64,000 bases of DNA from Hymenobacter metallilatus (GCF_003944705.1 NZ_RWIS01000012.1:124001-188000), one strand, 5' to 3'; shown: positions 7,746-16,842, counted from the first letter of the stretch. Made by a program: numbers and translations. Notes: a model not told the origin generated them from the letters alone.

Positions 7746-9923
7746 ATGAAACAAGTACTGACTTTGCTGTTCCTGCTGGTGGGGATTGGGGAAATGGGAA
7801 TCTTATCGGCCCAAGCCCAGCAGGTGACGGTGGCGGCGGATGGTTCGGGCCAGTTCCGGACCATCCAGGCCGCCATTAACAGCCTCCCCGACGAGGCCGG
7901 CAAGCCCCGTACCATCTACATCAAAAACGGCACCTACCACGAGAAGGTGTTTCTGGACAACAAGCAGAACCTCAACCTCAAAGGCCAAAGCGAAAAGGGC
8001 GTGGTGCTGACCTACAGCCAGGCCCGCGACGCCTGGCGCTGTGACCCCGCCGGCAGCACCGACGACTGGGGCGCGGCCACCCTGAACCTGCGCAACTCGC
8101 CCGACATCACGCTGGAAAACCTGACGGTGCTGAACCCCTACGGGTTTGAGGCCGCCGGCGACGTGCTGATTCCCTGCCCCCAGGAAGCCAGTGGGCAGCG
8201 CAAAGTGAGTAAAACCGGCCACCAGTTTGCCCTGCGCACCATGCCTGGCACCACCCGCCTCACCGTGAAGCACTGCACCTTCCGGGCCCTGGGCGGCGAC
8301 ACCGTGAGCCCCTGGGATGTGGATGCCGGCCTGTATTTGTTTGAGGATTGTACCATGGAAGGCGGGGTGGATTTCTACTGCCCCCGGGGCTGGGCATACG
8401 CCGAAAACTGCCGCTTCATCTGCCACAATCCCAATGCCGCCATCTGGCACGATGGCACCGGAGAGGAGGACCAGAAAACGGTGCTCAAAAACTGCCGCTT
8501 CGAGGGTGACCCCAACTTCAAGCTGGGCCGCTTCCACCGCGAATCCCAGTTCTACCTGCTTAACTGCCGCTTTTCCAAGGAAATGGCCGATGCCGACATC
8601 TACTGGGCTCAGTCAGGGCCCGGAGCCAAGCAGTGGGGCCGCCGGGTATATTACTCCAACTGCCACCGGGAAGGCGGCGACTACGCCTGGTTCAAGGACA
8701 ACCTGAGCACGGCCAAAGGTAGCCCCAACGCCCGGCAGATTACCGCCGACTGGACCTTCGGGGGCCGCTGGTACCCGAAGTCGAAGAAGCCGGCCACGGT
8801 GGCTCTGAAGCCTTCTAACCTGAACAAAGACCTGTTTACGGCCCTGCCCCGCCAAACCATTGTATCGGCGGAAACCAGCACGGCGGCTCCGCTGCCGATG
8901 GTAGCGGCCGGGGCCGTGGCACCTGCCACGCCGCTGCGGGACTCGGTGGCTGAGCGGATGCTGCTGTACCAGCGCGCCATAGGCGGCTGGCCCAAAATGG
9001 TGAACGACATCAAGGTAAAATACGACCACCCGCTGACGGCCGCCGAACGGGCTGCTGCCCGGGCCGCCACCCCGAAGTCGGATGCTACCATCGACAACGA
9101 AGCCACGACCCGCGAAATCCGCCACCTGGTAGCCACTTTCCGCAGTACCCAGAACCCGGCCTACAAAGCGGCCGCCGAGAAAGGCATCCGTTACCTGCTG
9201 CAGATGCAGTACCCCAACGGCGGCTTCCCTCAGTACTACCCCGATTTGGGCAGCTACCGCCACCTGATTACCTACAACGACGACGCCATGGTGCGGGCCC
9301 TGCTGGTGCTGCGCGACGTGGCCCGGGGTGCCAACGGCTTCTCAGTGCTGGATGCCAGCCTCACCGAGCCCGCCAAACAGGCCGTGGCCCGGGGCATCGA
9401 CTGTATGATGAAAACCCAGTACGTGCAGAACGGCAGGCTCACGGCCTGGTGCGCCCAGCACGACGAGAAAACCCTGCTGCCAGCCAAGGCCCGCGCCTTC
9501 GAGCTGGCCTCGCTCAGCGGCATGGAAACCGTGAACATCGTGCGGTTTCTGATGGACACGGAAAATCCCACGCCGGCCATCAAAAAATCAATTGAGGCGG
9601 CGGTGGCCTGGCTGCAGGCGGTGAAGCTCACGGGCTACGCCGTGAAAGACCAGCCCGACCCCAACCAGCCCAAGGGCTTTGACCGGGTGATAGTGCCCGA
9701 AGCCGGCTCCACCATCTGGGCCCGCTTCTACGACCTCACTACCAACCAGCCCATCTACGTGGGGCGCGACTCCAAGCCCCGCGCCGCGCTTTCGGACATT
9801 GAGTATGAGCGTCGCACCGGGTATGCCTACGCCGGCGTGTGGCCCGTGAAATTGCTCAGCCGCGACTATCCGCGCTGGCAACAAAAATGGAATTCTGCGG
9901 CTCCGGCTGCACCCAAGCAATAA
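7746..9923 (+). CDS. Secreted pectin methylesterase (CE8)-pectate lyase (PL10) fusion
   Basis: The 725-residue protein has a signal peptide (residues 1-25, ...SAQAQ) and two catalytic modules. Residues 27-350 form a right-handed beta-helix CE8 pectinesterase (TVAADGSGQFRTIQAAINSLP; Asp209 in the VDFYCPRG motif and an upstream Asp185 in GGDTVSPWD are likely catalytic). A 40-residue Ala/Pro/Thr linker follows. Residues 405-715 form a PL10 pectate lyase (YQRAIGGWPKM, SDATIDNEATT, QMQYPNGGFPQYYP, TYNDDAMVRAL). The esterase would remove methyl groups and the lyase would cut the resulting polygalacturonate. In the DFxxG motif the usual small residues are replaced by YCPRG. ATG 7746 is preferred over an in-frame TTG at 7740. 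It ends 11 bases before uxaB. Confidence 0.92.
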   Translation: MKQVLTLLFLLVGIGEMGILSAQAQQVTVAADGSGQFRTIQAAINSLPDEAGKPRTIYIKNGTYHEKVFLDNKQNLNLKGQSEKGVVLTYSQARDAWRCDPAGSTDDWGAATLNLRNSPDITLENLTVLNPYGFEAAGDVLIPCPQEASGQRKVSKTGHQFALRTMPGTTRLTVKHCTFRALGGDTVSPWDVDAGLYLFEDCTMEGGVDFYCPRGWAYAENCRFICHNPNAAIWHDGTGEEDQKTVLKNCRFEGDPNFKLGRFHRESQFYLLNCRFSKEMADADIYWAQSGPGAKQWGRRVYYSNCHREGGDYAWFKDNLSTAKGSPNARQITADWTFGGRWYPKSKKPATVALKPSNLNKDLFTALPRQTIVSAETSTAAPLPMVAAGAVAPATPLRDSVAERMLLYQRAIGGWPKMVNDIKVKYDHPLTAAERAAARAATPKSDATIDNEATTREIRHLVATFRSTQNPAYKAAAEKGIRYLLQMQYPNGGFPQYYPDLGSYRHLITYNDDAMVRALLVLRDVARGANGFSVLDASLTEPAKQAVARGIDCMMKTQYVQNGRLTAWCAQHDEKTLLPAKARAFELASLSGMETVNIVRFLMDTENPTPAIKKSIEAAVAWLQAVKLTGYAVKDQPDPNQPKGFDRVIVPEAGSTIWARFYDLTTNQPIYVGRDSKPRAALSDIEYERRTGYAYAGVWPVKLLSRDYPRWQQKWNSAAPAAPKQ

Positions 9924-9934
9924 CGGTTTTTCTC

Positions 9935-11455
9935 ATGCCGCACCTATCCAGCCAGCTACTTTCCCCGGCACCCACCGGGACCGTGTCATTCCCCTCGGCC
10001 GAGCTGTCGGCCTTGCCTGAAAAGGTGCTGCAATTTGGCACCGGCGTGCTGCTGCGCGGCCTGCCCGATTACCTCATCGACAAAGCCAACCGCCAGGGTA
10101 TCTTCAACGGCCGCATTGTGGTAGTGAAGAGCACCGATGGCGGTGATATTGACGCTTTCCGTCGGCAGGACGGCTTATATACGCTAGGCATCCGGGGCAT
10201 TGCAGATGGCCAGGAGATTTCCGAAAATGTGGTGTGTTCGGCCATCAGTCGAGTGCTGTCGGCCAAAAGCCAGTGGGCCGATATCCTGGCCTGCGCCGCC
10301 AACCCCGAGCTGACGGTGGTGATTTCCAACACCACGGAAGTCGGCATTCAGCTCGTTTCCGACGACATTACTCAGAGCCCGCCCCAGTCGTTTCCCGGCA
10401 AGCTGCTGGCGTTTCTGCTGGCCCGCTACCGCGCGTTTTCGGGCGACAAATCCAAGGGGCTGGTGATTGTGCCCACCGAGCTGATTCCGGACAACGGCAC
10501 CAAGCTGGAAAGTATCCTGCTGGAGCAGGCCCACCGCAACGGCCTCGATGCGGAGTTCATCGACTGGCTGGAAACCGCCAACCAGGTGTGCAACTCCCTG
10601 GTAGACCGCATTGTGCCCGGCCGCCCCGATGCCGCTACGCAAGCCGCCCTGGAAGCTGAGCTGGGCTACGAGGATGAGCTGCTGACCATGTCGGAGGTGT
10701 ACACGCTGTGGGCTATTGAGGGCGATGCGCGCGTGAAAAGCGTGCTGAGCTTCGAGCAGGCCGACGCCGGCGTAATCGTGCAGCCCGATATTAACCTGTT
10801 CCGGGAACTGAAGCTCCGTTTGCTCAACGGCACGCACACGCTCAGCTGCGGGCTGGCCTTCCTGGCCGGCTTGCCCACCGTACGCGAGGCCATGGACGAT
10901 GCAGATGTGGCCAGCTTTATGCACAACCTGCTGCTGGGCGATTTGCTGCCCGGTATTCCCTACGCCGTCGACGAAAAAGTGGGCCAGCGCTTCGGAATGC
11001 AGGTGCTGGACCGGTTCCGCAACCCGGCCATTGAGCACCGCTGGCTGTCGATTTCTATGAACTACACGGCCAAGCTGCAGATGCGCTGCGTACCTGTGCT
11101 GCTGCATTACCACCGTAAGCTGCGCGCCGTGCCGCACTACATGGCCCTGGGGTTTGCCGCTTACCTGCGTTTCATGCGCGCCGAACGGGAGGAGCAGGGC
11201 GTGTGGTACGGCGAAGCGAATGGCCAGGAATATCCCATTCAGGACGAAAAAGCCAGTTACTACGCTGGCCTCTGGCAGCGCCTGGAACCGGCCGAGCTGA
11301 CCCGCACCGTGCTGCACAACCAAGCCCTCTGGGGCCACGATTTGCTGGCCTTGCCCGGTTTTGCCGACTGTGTAATCCGTTACCTGGAACAGCTGCTGGA
11401 GCAGGGCGCCCGCGCCACCGTAGCCCAGGCCCTCAACCGTAAAGTGGCAGTATAG
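9935..11455 (+). CDS. uxaB: Tagaturonate reductase (altronate oxidoreductase)
   Basis: The product is a 506-residue NAD-dependent member of the mannitol dehydrogenase family that reduces D-tagaturonate to D-altronate in the isomerase pathway for galacturonate. Visible signs are the N-terminal EKVLQFGTGVLLRGLPDYLIDKAN and GRIVVVKST, the DNGTKLESILLEQA segment and the C-terminal LKLRLLNGTHTLSCGLAFLAG, with the conserved Lys and Asn-Gly-x-His of this family. The start is ATG 9935, 11 bases after the pectate lyase stop; the longer frame overlaps that gene. It is followed by a 33-bp inverted repeat and then uxaA. Confidence 0.93.
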   Translation: MPHLSSQLLSPAPTGTVSFPSAELSALPEKVLQFGTGVLLRGLPDYLIDKANRQGIFNGRIVVVKSTDGGDIDAFRRQDGLYTLGIRGIADGQEISENVVCSAISRVLSAKSQWADILACAANPELTVVISNTTEVGIQLVSDDITQSPPQSFPGKLLAFLLARYRAFSGDKSKGLVIVPTELIPDNGTKLESILLEQAHRNGLDAEFIDWLETANQVCNSLVDRIVPGRPDAATQAALEAELGYEDELLTMSEVYTLWAIEGDARVKSVLSFEQADAGVIVQPDINLFRELKLRLLNGTHTLSCGLAFLAGLPTVREAMDDADVASFMHNLLLGDLLPGIPYAVDEKVGQRFGMQVLDRFRNPAIEHRWLSISMNYTAKLQMRCVPVLLHYHRKLRAVPHYMALGFAAYLRFMRAEREEQGVWYGEANGQEYPIQDEKASYYAGLWQRLEPAELTRTVLHNQALWGHDLLALPGFADCVIRYLEQLLEQGARATVAQALNRKVAV

Positions 11456-11500
11456 AGACGGTAAACTAAAAAGAATGTCATAACGCCGTCCTTAAAAGAA

Positions 11501-11596
11501 CGTCATGCTGAGTGCAGCCGAGGCATCTCTACCGCTTCGTTCTCACGACTGAGTTAGATTAGAGGTAGAGATGCTTCGGCTGCGCTCAGCATGACG
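11501..11596. repeat. 33-bp inverted repeat in the uxaB-uxaA junction
   Basis: Arms 11501-11533 and 11564-11596 match at 31 of 33 positions (arm begins CGTCATGCTGAGTGCAGCCG), with a 30-base loop. It fills most of the gap between uxaB and uxaA. The alternative uxaA ATG at 11591 lies inside the right arm and is therefore unlikely to be the start. Confidence 0.9.
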
Positions 11597-11635
11597 CGGT
11601 TTTCCTTAAAGTCAAGAGCTGACAGCTCCCCGAAA

Positions 11636-13291
11636 ATGAAGCACTTGGTAGCCAAAATTCACCCCGACGATAATGTGCTGGTTGCCCTCCAGGACCTGCC
11701 CATCGGCACGCCCGTAACCTGGGAAGGCACCACCGTTACCACTACCGCCCGCATACCCGCCAAGCACAAGCTGGCCCTGCAGTTTCTGGCCCCCGGCGAC
11801 CCGGTGCACATGTACGGGGTGCTGGTGGGCAAAGCCGCCTCCGCCATTGAAACCGGCGGCCTGCTCACCACCGCCAACATCCGCCACGCTACCGACAGCT
11901 ACAACGAGTACCAGCAGCGCCGCCAGGAGTGGCCCATGCCCGACGTGAGCCAGTGGCAGGAGCGCACCTTCCGGGGGTTTCACCGCGCCGACGGCCGCGT
12001 GGGCACGGCCAACTACTGGCTGGTGATTCCGCTGGTATTCTGCGAAAACCGCAACATTCAGGTGCTGGAAGAAGCCCTGGTGAATGACCTGGGCTACGCC
12101 CGCCGCAAAAGCTACCAGCCCCAAACCCAGGAGCTGATTTCGCTGATGCAGGCCGGTAAATCGGTGGAGGAAATTCTGGCTACCGACCTGCATTCCGCCG
12201 AGAATGGTGAGCACCGGCCCCGCCTGTTCCCGAATGTGGATGGTATCCGGTTCCTCACCCACGAAGGCGGCTGCGGCGGTATCCGCCAGGATGCCCAAAC
12301 GCTCTGTGGGCTACTGGCCGGTTACATCACCCACCCCAACGTGGCCGGCGCTACGGTGCTGAGCCTGGGGTGCCAGAACGCGCAGGTGAGCATGCTGCAG
12401 GACGAAATCAATAAGCGCAGCCCCCACGGTTTCCAGAAGCCGCTCTACATTCTGGAGCAGCAGAAAGTTGGCACCGAGGAAGCCCTGATAAGCACGGCCC
12501 TGCGTCAGACGTTTGCCGGCCTGATGCTGGCCAACCAGCAAACCCGCCAGCCGGCCCCGCTCAGCAAGCTCTGCATCGGGCTGGAGTGCGGCGGCTCCGA
12601 CGGTTTCTCGGGCATTTCGGCCAACCCCGCCGTGGGCCACGTCTCCGATTTGCTGGTGGCCCTGGGCGGTTCCGTTATCCTGGCTGAGTTCCCCGAGCTC
12701 TGCGGGGTGGAGCAGGAACTGGTGGACCGCTCGGTGGATACGGCCACGGCGGAGCGGTTTAGCTCCCTCATGAAAGCCTACGGCGACTCGGCCGTGGCCG
12801 TGGGCTCGGGCTTTGATATGAACCCTTCGCCGGGCAACATCCGGGATGGGCTGATTACTGATGCCATGAAATCGGCCGGGGCGGCTCGCAAGGGCGGTTT
12901 CTCGCCCGTGGTGGCCGTACTCGATTATCCCGAGCCTGTAACCCAGCCCGGCCTCAACCTGCTCTGCACCCCCGGCAACGACGTGGAATCGACGACGGCG
13001 GAAGTGGGGTCGGGCGCTACGGTGGTGCTGTTTACTACCGGCCTGGGCACGCCCACCGGCAACCCCATTGCCCCAGTGGTCAAAATCAGCAGCAACACAG
13101 CCCTGGCTCAGCGCATGCCCGATATCATCGACCTGAACACCGGCACTGTCATCGACGGGGAGGAAACCATTGAGCAGGCCGGCGCCCGCATTCTCGACTA
13201 CGTGGTGCGCGTGGCCAGCGGGGAGGAAGTAGCCGCCGTGCGCCACGGTCAAACCGACTTTATTCCGTGGAAACGCGGGGTGAGTTTATAG
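11636..13291 (+). CDS. uxaA: Altronate dehydratase (SAF domain plus UxaA core)
   Basis: The 551-residue enzyme dehydrates D-altronate to 2-keto-3-deoxygluconate. The first ~80 residues form the SAF domain (KHLVAKIHPDDNVLVALQDL). The rest is the UxaA/GarD catalytic core (FRGFHRADGRVGTANYWLVIPLVFCENRN, THEGGCGGIRQDAQTLCGLLAGY, LGLECGGSDGFSGISANPAVG, with iron-binding Cys candidates, and VLFTTGLGTPTGNPIAPV). It has the full two-domain length. The start is ATG 11636, just after the inverted repeat. Downstream is a 212-base gap with a LacI-type site, so uxaC may also be driven by its own promoter. Confidence 0.94.
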   Translation: MKHLVAKIHPDDNVLVALQDLPIGTPVTWEGTTVTTTARIPAKHKLALQFLAPGDPVHMYGVLVGKAASAIETGGLLTTANIRHATDSYNEYQQRRQEWPMPDVSQWQERTFRGFHRADGRVGTANYWLVIPLVFCENRNIQVLEEALVNDLGYARRKSYQPQTQELISLMQAGKSVEEILATDLHSAENGEHRPRLFPNVDGIRFLTHEGGCGGIRQDAQTLCGLLAGYITHPNVAGATVLSLGCQNAQVSMLQDEINKRSPHGFQKPLYILEQQKVGTEEALISTALRQTFAGLMLANQQTRQPAPLSKLCIGLECGGSDGFSGISANPAVGHVSDLLVALGGSVILAEFPELCGVEQELVDRSVDTATAERFSSLMKAYGDSAVAVGSGFDMNPSPGNIRDGLITDAMKSAGAARKGGFSPVVAVLDYPEPVTQPGLNLLCTPGNDVESTTAEVGSGATVVLFTTGLGTPTGNPIAPVVKISSNTALAQRMPDIIDLNTGTVIDGEETIEQAGARILDYVVRVASGEEVAAVRHGQTDFIPWKRGVSL

Positions 13292-13299
13292 TTTCAGGT

Positions 13300-13362
13300 T
13301 GCTGGTTGCGTCTAGCAGCAGAAGCAACCAGCAACTAGCAACTAGCAACTAGCAACCACTCA
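13300..13362. repeat. Palindromic/tandem CAACTAG-type repeat between uxaA and uxaC
   Basis: GGTTGCTGGTTGC on the left is mirrored by GCAACCAGCAACTAGCAAC on the right. The right side carries three tandem copies of the 7-mer AGCAACT. Structurally it matches the repeats at 16095-16165 and, inside a coding region, at 39617-39829. Confidence 0.75.
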
Positions 13363-13373
13363 CCTCCGACTAC

Positions 13374-13387
13374 CGGCATCGTTTGCG
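13374..13387. promoter_or_regulatory. LacI-type operator before uxaC
   Basis: The minus strand reads CGCAAACGATGCCG, sharing the 10-base core GCAAACGATG with the site before susC. It lies 117 bases before the uxaC ATG. A TACCTTTA box at 13442-13449, one base off TAnnTTTG, lies between the site and the gene, so an internal regulated promoter is plausible. Confidence 0.55.
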
Positions 13388-13503
13388 TAGAAAAACTTGC
13401 CCAGCGCCGCCGAAAACGGCCTGTTCTGGGTGCAGTCCGAATACCTTTACTATTCCCGCCACCCACCGCTCTGCGGGTACCGCCCACTTCATTCGAGTTG
13501 ATT

Positions 13504-14934
13504 ATGAAGCCCTTCCTCAACGACGATTTTCTGCTGCAAACCGAAACGGCCCGCGTGCTCTACCACGAGTATGCCAAGCAGATGCCCATCATCGACTATC
13601 ATAACCACCTGCTGCCCGAGCAGATTGCCGAGGACAAGCAGTTTGAGAATATCACCCAGGTGTGGCTTTACGGCGACCATTACAAGTGGCGGGCCATGCG
13701 TACCAACGGCATCCCGGAGCGCTACATCACCGGCGACGCCTCGGACTGGGAGAAGTTTGAGAAATGGGCCGAAACCGTGCCCCAAACCCTGCGCAACCCG
13801 CTCTATCACTGGACGCACCTGGAGTTGCAGCGCTATTTCGGCATCACGGAGCTGCTGAACCCCGGCAGCGCCCGCCGCATCTTCGACCAGTGCAATGCTC
13901 TGCTGCAAACCCCCGAGTACTCGGTGCGCAACCTGCTGCGCAAGATGAACGTGGAGGCCCTGTGTACCACCGACGACCCCTCCGACTCCCTGGAGCACCA
14001 CCGCGCCCTGCAGGCCAGCGGCTTCGAAATTCAGGTGCTGCCCACATTCCGTCCCGATAAGGCCATGGCGGCGGAAGATGCGGCCAGCTACAACGCCTAC
14101 CTCGGTAAGCTGGGAGAGTCGGCGGCCGTGGATATTCAAACCTACCACGACCTGCAAACGGCCCTGGGCCTGCGCCACGATTACTTTGCGGCCCTGGGCT
14201 GCCGGCTCTCCGACCACGGCCTAGAGCAGATTTATGCCGCGCCCTATACTGACTCGGAAATCAACGACATCTTTCGCAAGGTGAGAGGTGGGGCGGAGCT
14301 GACGGAAGGGGAGGTGCTGCAGTTTAAATCGGCGATGCTGGTGCTGCTGGCAGAAATGGACTGGGAGAAGGGCTGGACCCAGCAGTTTCATTTGGGTGCC
14401 CTGCGCAACAACAACGCCCGTATGCTGCGCCAGCTCGGCCCCGATACCGGCTGGGACTCCATCGGCGACTTTTCCCAGGGCCGGGCCCTCTCGCAGTTCC
14501 TGAACCGCCTGGATTCCCAGGACAAGCTGGCCAAAACCATCCTCTACAACCTCAATCCTGCAGACAACGAGCTGATGGCCACCATGATTGGTAACTTCAA
14601 CGATGGCTCGGTGGCAGGCAAGGTGCAGTTTGGCTCCGGCTGGTGGTTTCTTGACCAAAAGGACGGCATGGAAAAGCAGCTCAACGCCCTGAGCAACATG
14701 GGCCTGCTGAGCCGTTTTGTGGGTATGCTCACCGATTCACGCAGCTTCCTTTCCTATCCCCGCCACGAGTATTTCCGCCGGGTGCTCTGCAACCTCTTCG
14801 GCACCGATGTGGAGAATGGCGAACTGCCCGCCGATCTGGAGCTACTCGGTGGCATCGTGCAGAACATCTGCCACGGTAATGCCAAAGCCTATTTCGGTTT
14901 CGAGAAAGTAGCCGCCGAAGCAGCCGCCGTGTAA
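13504..14934 (+). CDS. uxaC: Uronate isomerase (glucuronate/galacturonate isomerase)
   Basis: This 476-residue amidohydrolase-superfamily enzyme converts D-galacturonate to D-tagaturonate (and D-glucuronate to D-fructuronate), the first cytoplasmic step of the pathway. The N-terminal MPIIDYHNHLLPEQIAEDKQF carries the His33-x-His35 metal motif. Other family stretches are ALCTTDDPSDSLEHH, QFHLGALRNNNARML and WWFLDQKDGMEKQL ... TDSRSFLSYPRHEYFRR. The length is normal. The start is ATG 13504; an in-frame TTG at 13498 is less likely. The LacI-type site upstream suggests regulation in step with the SusC operon. Confidence 0.95.
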   Translation: MKPFLNDDFLLQTETARVLYHEYAKQMPIIDYHNHLLPEQIAEDKQFENITQVWLYGDHYKWRAMRTNGIPERYITGDASDWEKFEKWAETVPQTLRNPLYHWTHLELQRYFGITELLNPGSARRIFDQCNALLQTPEYSVRNLLRKMNVEALCTTDDPSDSLEHHRALQASGFEIQVLPTFRPDKAMAAEDAASYNAYLGKLGESAAVDIQTYHDLQTALGLRHDYFAALGCRLSDHGLEQIYAAPYTDSEINDIFRKVRGGAELTEGEVLQFKSAMLVLLAEMDWEKGWTQQFHLGALRNNNARMLRQLGPDTGWDSIGDFSQGRALSQFLNRLDSQDKLAKTILYNLNPADNELMATMIGNFNDGSVAGKVQFGSGWWFLDQKDGMEKQLNALSNMGLLSRFVGMLTDSRSFLSYPRHEYFRRVLCNLFGTDVENGELPADLELLGGIVQNICHGNAKAYFGFEKVAAEAAAV

Positions 14935-14946
14935 GTGCAAGATGAA

Positions 14947-15043
14947 CGTCATTCCAAGCGGAGCCGAGGAATCTCGCGTGCTAAGGGTTGAATACTACTG
15001 CACCGTCAGCACGCAAGGTTCCTCGGCTCCGCTCGGAATGACG
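14947..15043. repeat. 36-bp inverted repeat between uxaC and kdgK
   Basis: Arms 14947-14982 and 15008-15043 match at 33 of 36 positions, with a 25-base loop. The arm contains GGAGCCGAGGAATCTCGCGTG. It is followed by tandem TCCCCAAG units (15043-15078) directly before the kdgK ATG. Confidence 0.9.
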
Positions 15044-15083
15044 TCCCCAAGTTTCCAAGTCCCCAAGTCCCCAAATCCCACCC

Positions 15084-16094
15084 ATGAAGCAAGTCGTCAC
15101 CTTTGGTGAAATCATGATGCGGTTGTCGCCCCCGCAGTACCAGCGGTTGTCGCAGGCAGCCTCCCTGGATATTACCTATGGTGGGGGAGATGCCAACGTG
15201 GCGGCCGGGCTGGCTTACCTGGGCGTGCCAGCGGCGCATGTCGGCTGCTTCCCGGATACGGCCGTGGGCCAGGCCGCCGCGCAGCACTTTCAGCACCACG
15301 GGGTAGATATGCGTCATTGCGTATTTCGGGGGCAGCGGCTGGGGTTATACTTTCTGGAAGTAGGCGCTTCCCTGCGCGCCAGCCGCATCGTGTACGACCG
15401 GTACGACTCGGCCTTCGCCAACCTGCAGCCGGAGTGGTTTGATTGGGACGCCGTGTTCCGGAATGCGCAGTGGCTGCACTGGACGGGCATCACGCCGGCC
15501 ATTTCGGCAACGGCCGCCCAGGCAACCCGGGAAGCCATTGCCGCTGCCCGCCGCCTGGGCCTCACCGTATCGGCCGACGTGAACTACCGCCGCAACCTGT
15601 GGCAGTATGGGCAGCGCGCCCAGGACGTGATGCCCGAGCTGGTAGCCGGCTGCGACCTGGTAGTATGCACCGAGGGCGACGCGGAGGACCTGTTCGGCAT
15701 CAAGCCCCAAGCGGGTGCCGAAAATACCTTCGTATCCATGAGCCGGCAACTGCTGGCGCGTTTCCCGCAGATCAAGCAGGTACTAGCTACCCGCCGCAAC
15801 ACCCAAAGCGCCTCCCACGAGCGAATCCGGGGTATTGCCTACAGCGGCGGCCACTACTACGAAACCGAGGACTTCGACATCAACCCCGTGGTGGACCGCA
15901 TCGGGGGCGGTGACTCTTTTATCTCCGGCTTCATCTATGGGCAGCTAACCTATCCCACGGTGCAGCAGGCCCTCACGTTTGCCACGGCAGCCTCGGCCCT
16001 CAAGCATACCATTCCCGGCGACATTAACCTGGTAACCGCCGCCGAGGTGGAGCACATTGTTGCCGGTAACACCACCGGCCGCTTACTCAGATAG
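15084..16094 (+). CDS. kdgK: 2-keto-3-deoxygluconate kinase (PfkB family)
   Basis: The 336-residue PfkB-family sugar kinase phosphorylates 2-keto-3-deoxygluconate to KDPG. The N-terminal TYGGGDANVAAGLAYLG is the substrate-side glycine motif. The C-terminal DRIGGGDSFISGF is the PfkB signature with catalytic Asp277; the usual GAGD reads GGGD here. VSADVNYRRNLW and LVVCTEGDAEDLFG are also typical of KDG kinases. It sits between uxaC and the KDPG aldolase gene, which fixes its substrate. Repeats flank it on both sides. Confidence 0.92.
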   Translation: MKQVVTFGEIMMRLSPPQYQRLSQAASLDITYGGGDANVAAGLAYLGVPAAHVGCFPDTAVGQAAAQHFQHHGVDMRHCVFRGQRLGLYFLEVGASLRASRIVYDRYDSAFANLQPEWFDWDAVFRNAQWLHWTGITPAISATAAQATREAIAAARRLGLTVSADVNYRRNLWQYGQRAQDVMPELVAGCDLVVCTEGDAEDLFGIKPQAGAENTFVSMSRQLLARFPQIKQVLATRRNTQSASHERIRGIAYSGGHYYETEDFDINPVVDRIGGGDSFISGFIYGQLTYPTVQQALTFATAASALKHTIPGDINLVTAAEVEHIVAGNTTGRLLR

Positions 16095-16165
16095 TTTCTA
16101 GTTGTTGGTTTCTGGTTGCTAGTTGTCAGCTGAACCAGAAACCAGAAACCAGAAACCAGAAACTC
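16095..16165. repeat. Palindromic GGTTTCTGG/ACCAGAA repeat between kdgK and the aldolase gene
   Basis: The left part, TAGTTGTTGGTTTCTGGTTG, mirrors four tandem ACCAGAA units on the right. The tandem units lie 9-30 bases before the aldolase ATG, where they would extend the 5' reading frame if the upstream ATG at 16123 were used. Confidence 0.7.
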
Positions 16166-16173
16166 AACAAGAA

Positions 16174-16842
16174 ATGCCCCGCTTCTCCTCCGATCAACTT
16201 CTCGAAACCGTGCTGCGCTACCCGGTGGTGCCAGTGTTCTTTCACGCCGATGCCGCGTTTGCCAAGCGAATTCTGGATGCGTGCTATGCCGGTGGGTTGC
16301 GGGTATTCGAGTTCACCAACCGGGGAGCCAATGCCTTTGAGGTCTTCTCGGAGCTGGCAGCGCATGTGCAGGCCAACTGCCCCGAGCTAGTGCTGGGTAT
16401 TGGCACCATTTATACGGCAGAGGATGCCCAGCGCTTCATCCGGGCCGGGGCCGACTTTGTGGTGCAGCCCTGCCTCACGGCCGAGGTAGCCGAGGCCTGC
16501 CGCCGCAGCGGTACGCCCTGGCTGCCCGGCACCATGACGGTTTCGGAAGTGTACCAGGCTACTCGCTTGGGCGCGGCCATCGTGAAAATATTCCCCGGCA
16601 ACGTGCTCGGGCCCGGCTTTGTCAAGAGCCTGCGCGGGCCCATGCCCACCGTGCCGCTGATGGTAACCGGCGGCGTGGAGCCCACCGAAACCAGCCTGCG
16701 TGAGTGGTTCGGCGCGGGCGTAAACGTGGTGGGCATGGGCTCCCAACTCTTCAAAAACCCCAACGACACCGAGGCCCTGAGCCGGCAGGTTGCCGCGCTG
16801 CTGGCCGTTGCCCAAACCGCCACATCACCGCTGTCATCCTGA
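16174..16842 (+). CDS. eda: KDPG aldolase (2-dehydro-3-deoxy-phosphogluconate aldolase)
   Basis: The 222-residue class I aldolase splits KDPG into pyruvate and glyceraldehyde-3-phosphate. The catalytic pair is visible: Glu47 in VFEFTNRG and the Schiff-base Lys138 in AAIVKIFPGN. GIGTIYTAEDAQRFIRAGADFVVQP and TGGVEPTETSLREWFGAG are also typical. I chose ATG 16174, because the upstream ATG at 16123 would translate the ACCAGAA tandem repeat. The last codons (...LSS-stop) lie inside the left arm of an inverted repeat that begins at 16831, so the repeat supplies the stop codon. Confidence 0.94.
   Translation: MPRFSSDQLLETVLRYPVVPVFFHADAAFAKRILDACYAGGLRVFEFTNRGANAFEVFSELAAHVQANCPELVLGIGTIYTAEDAQRFIRAGADFVVQPCLTAEVAEACRRSGTPWLPGTMTVSEVYQATRLGAAIVKIFPGNVLGPGFVKSLRGPMPTVPLMVTGGVEPTETSLREWFGAGVNVVGMGSQLFKNPNDTEALSRQVAALLAVAQTATSPLSS

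Noticed and set aside
13318..13362. Short tandem repeats as a CRISPR array
   Set aside because: Units are only 7 bases, with no spacers and no cas genes. They fit the dispersed palindrome style instead.
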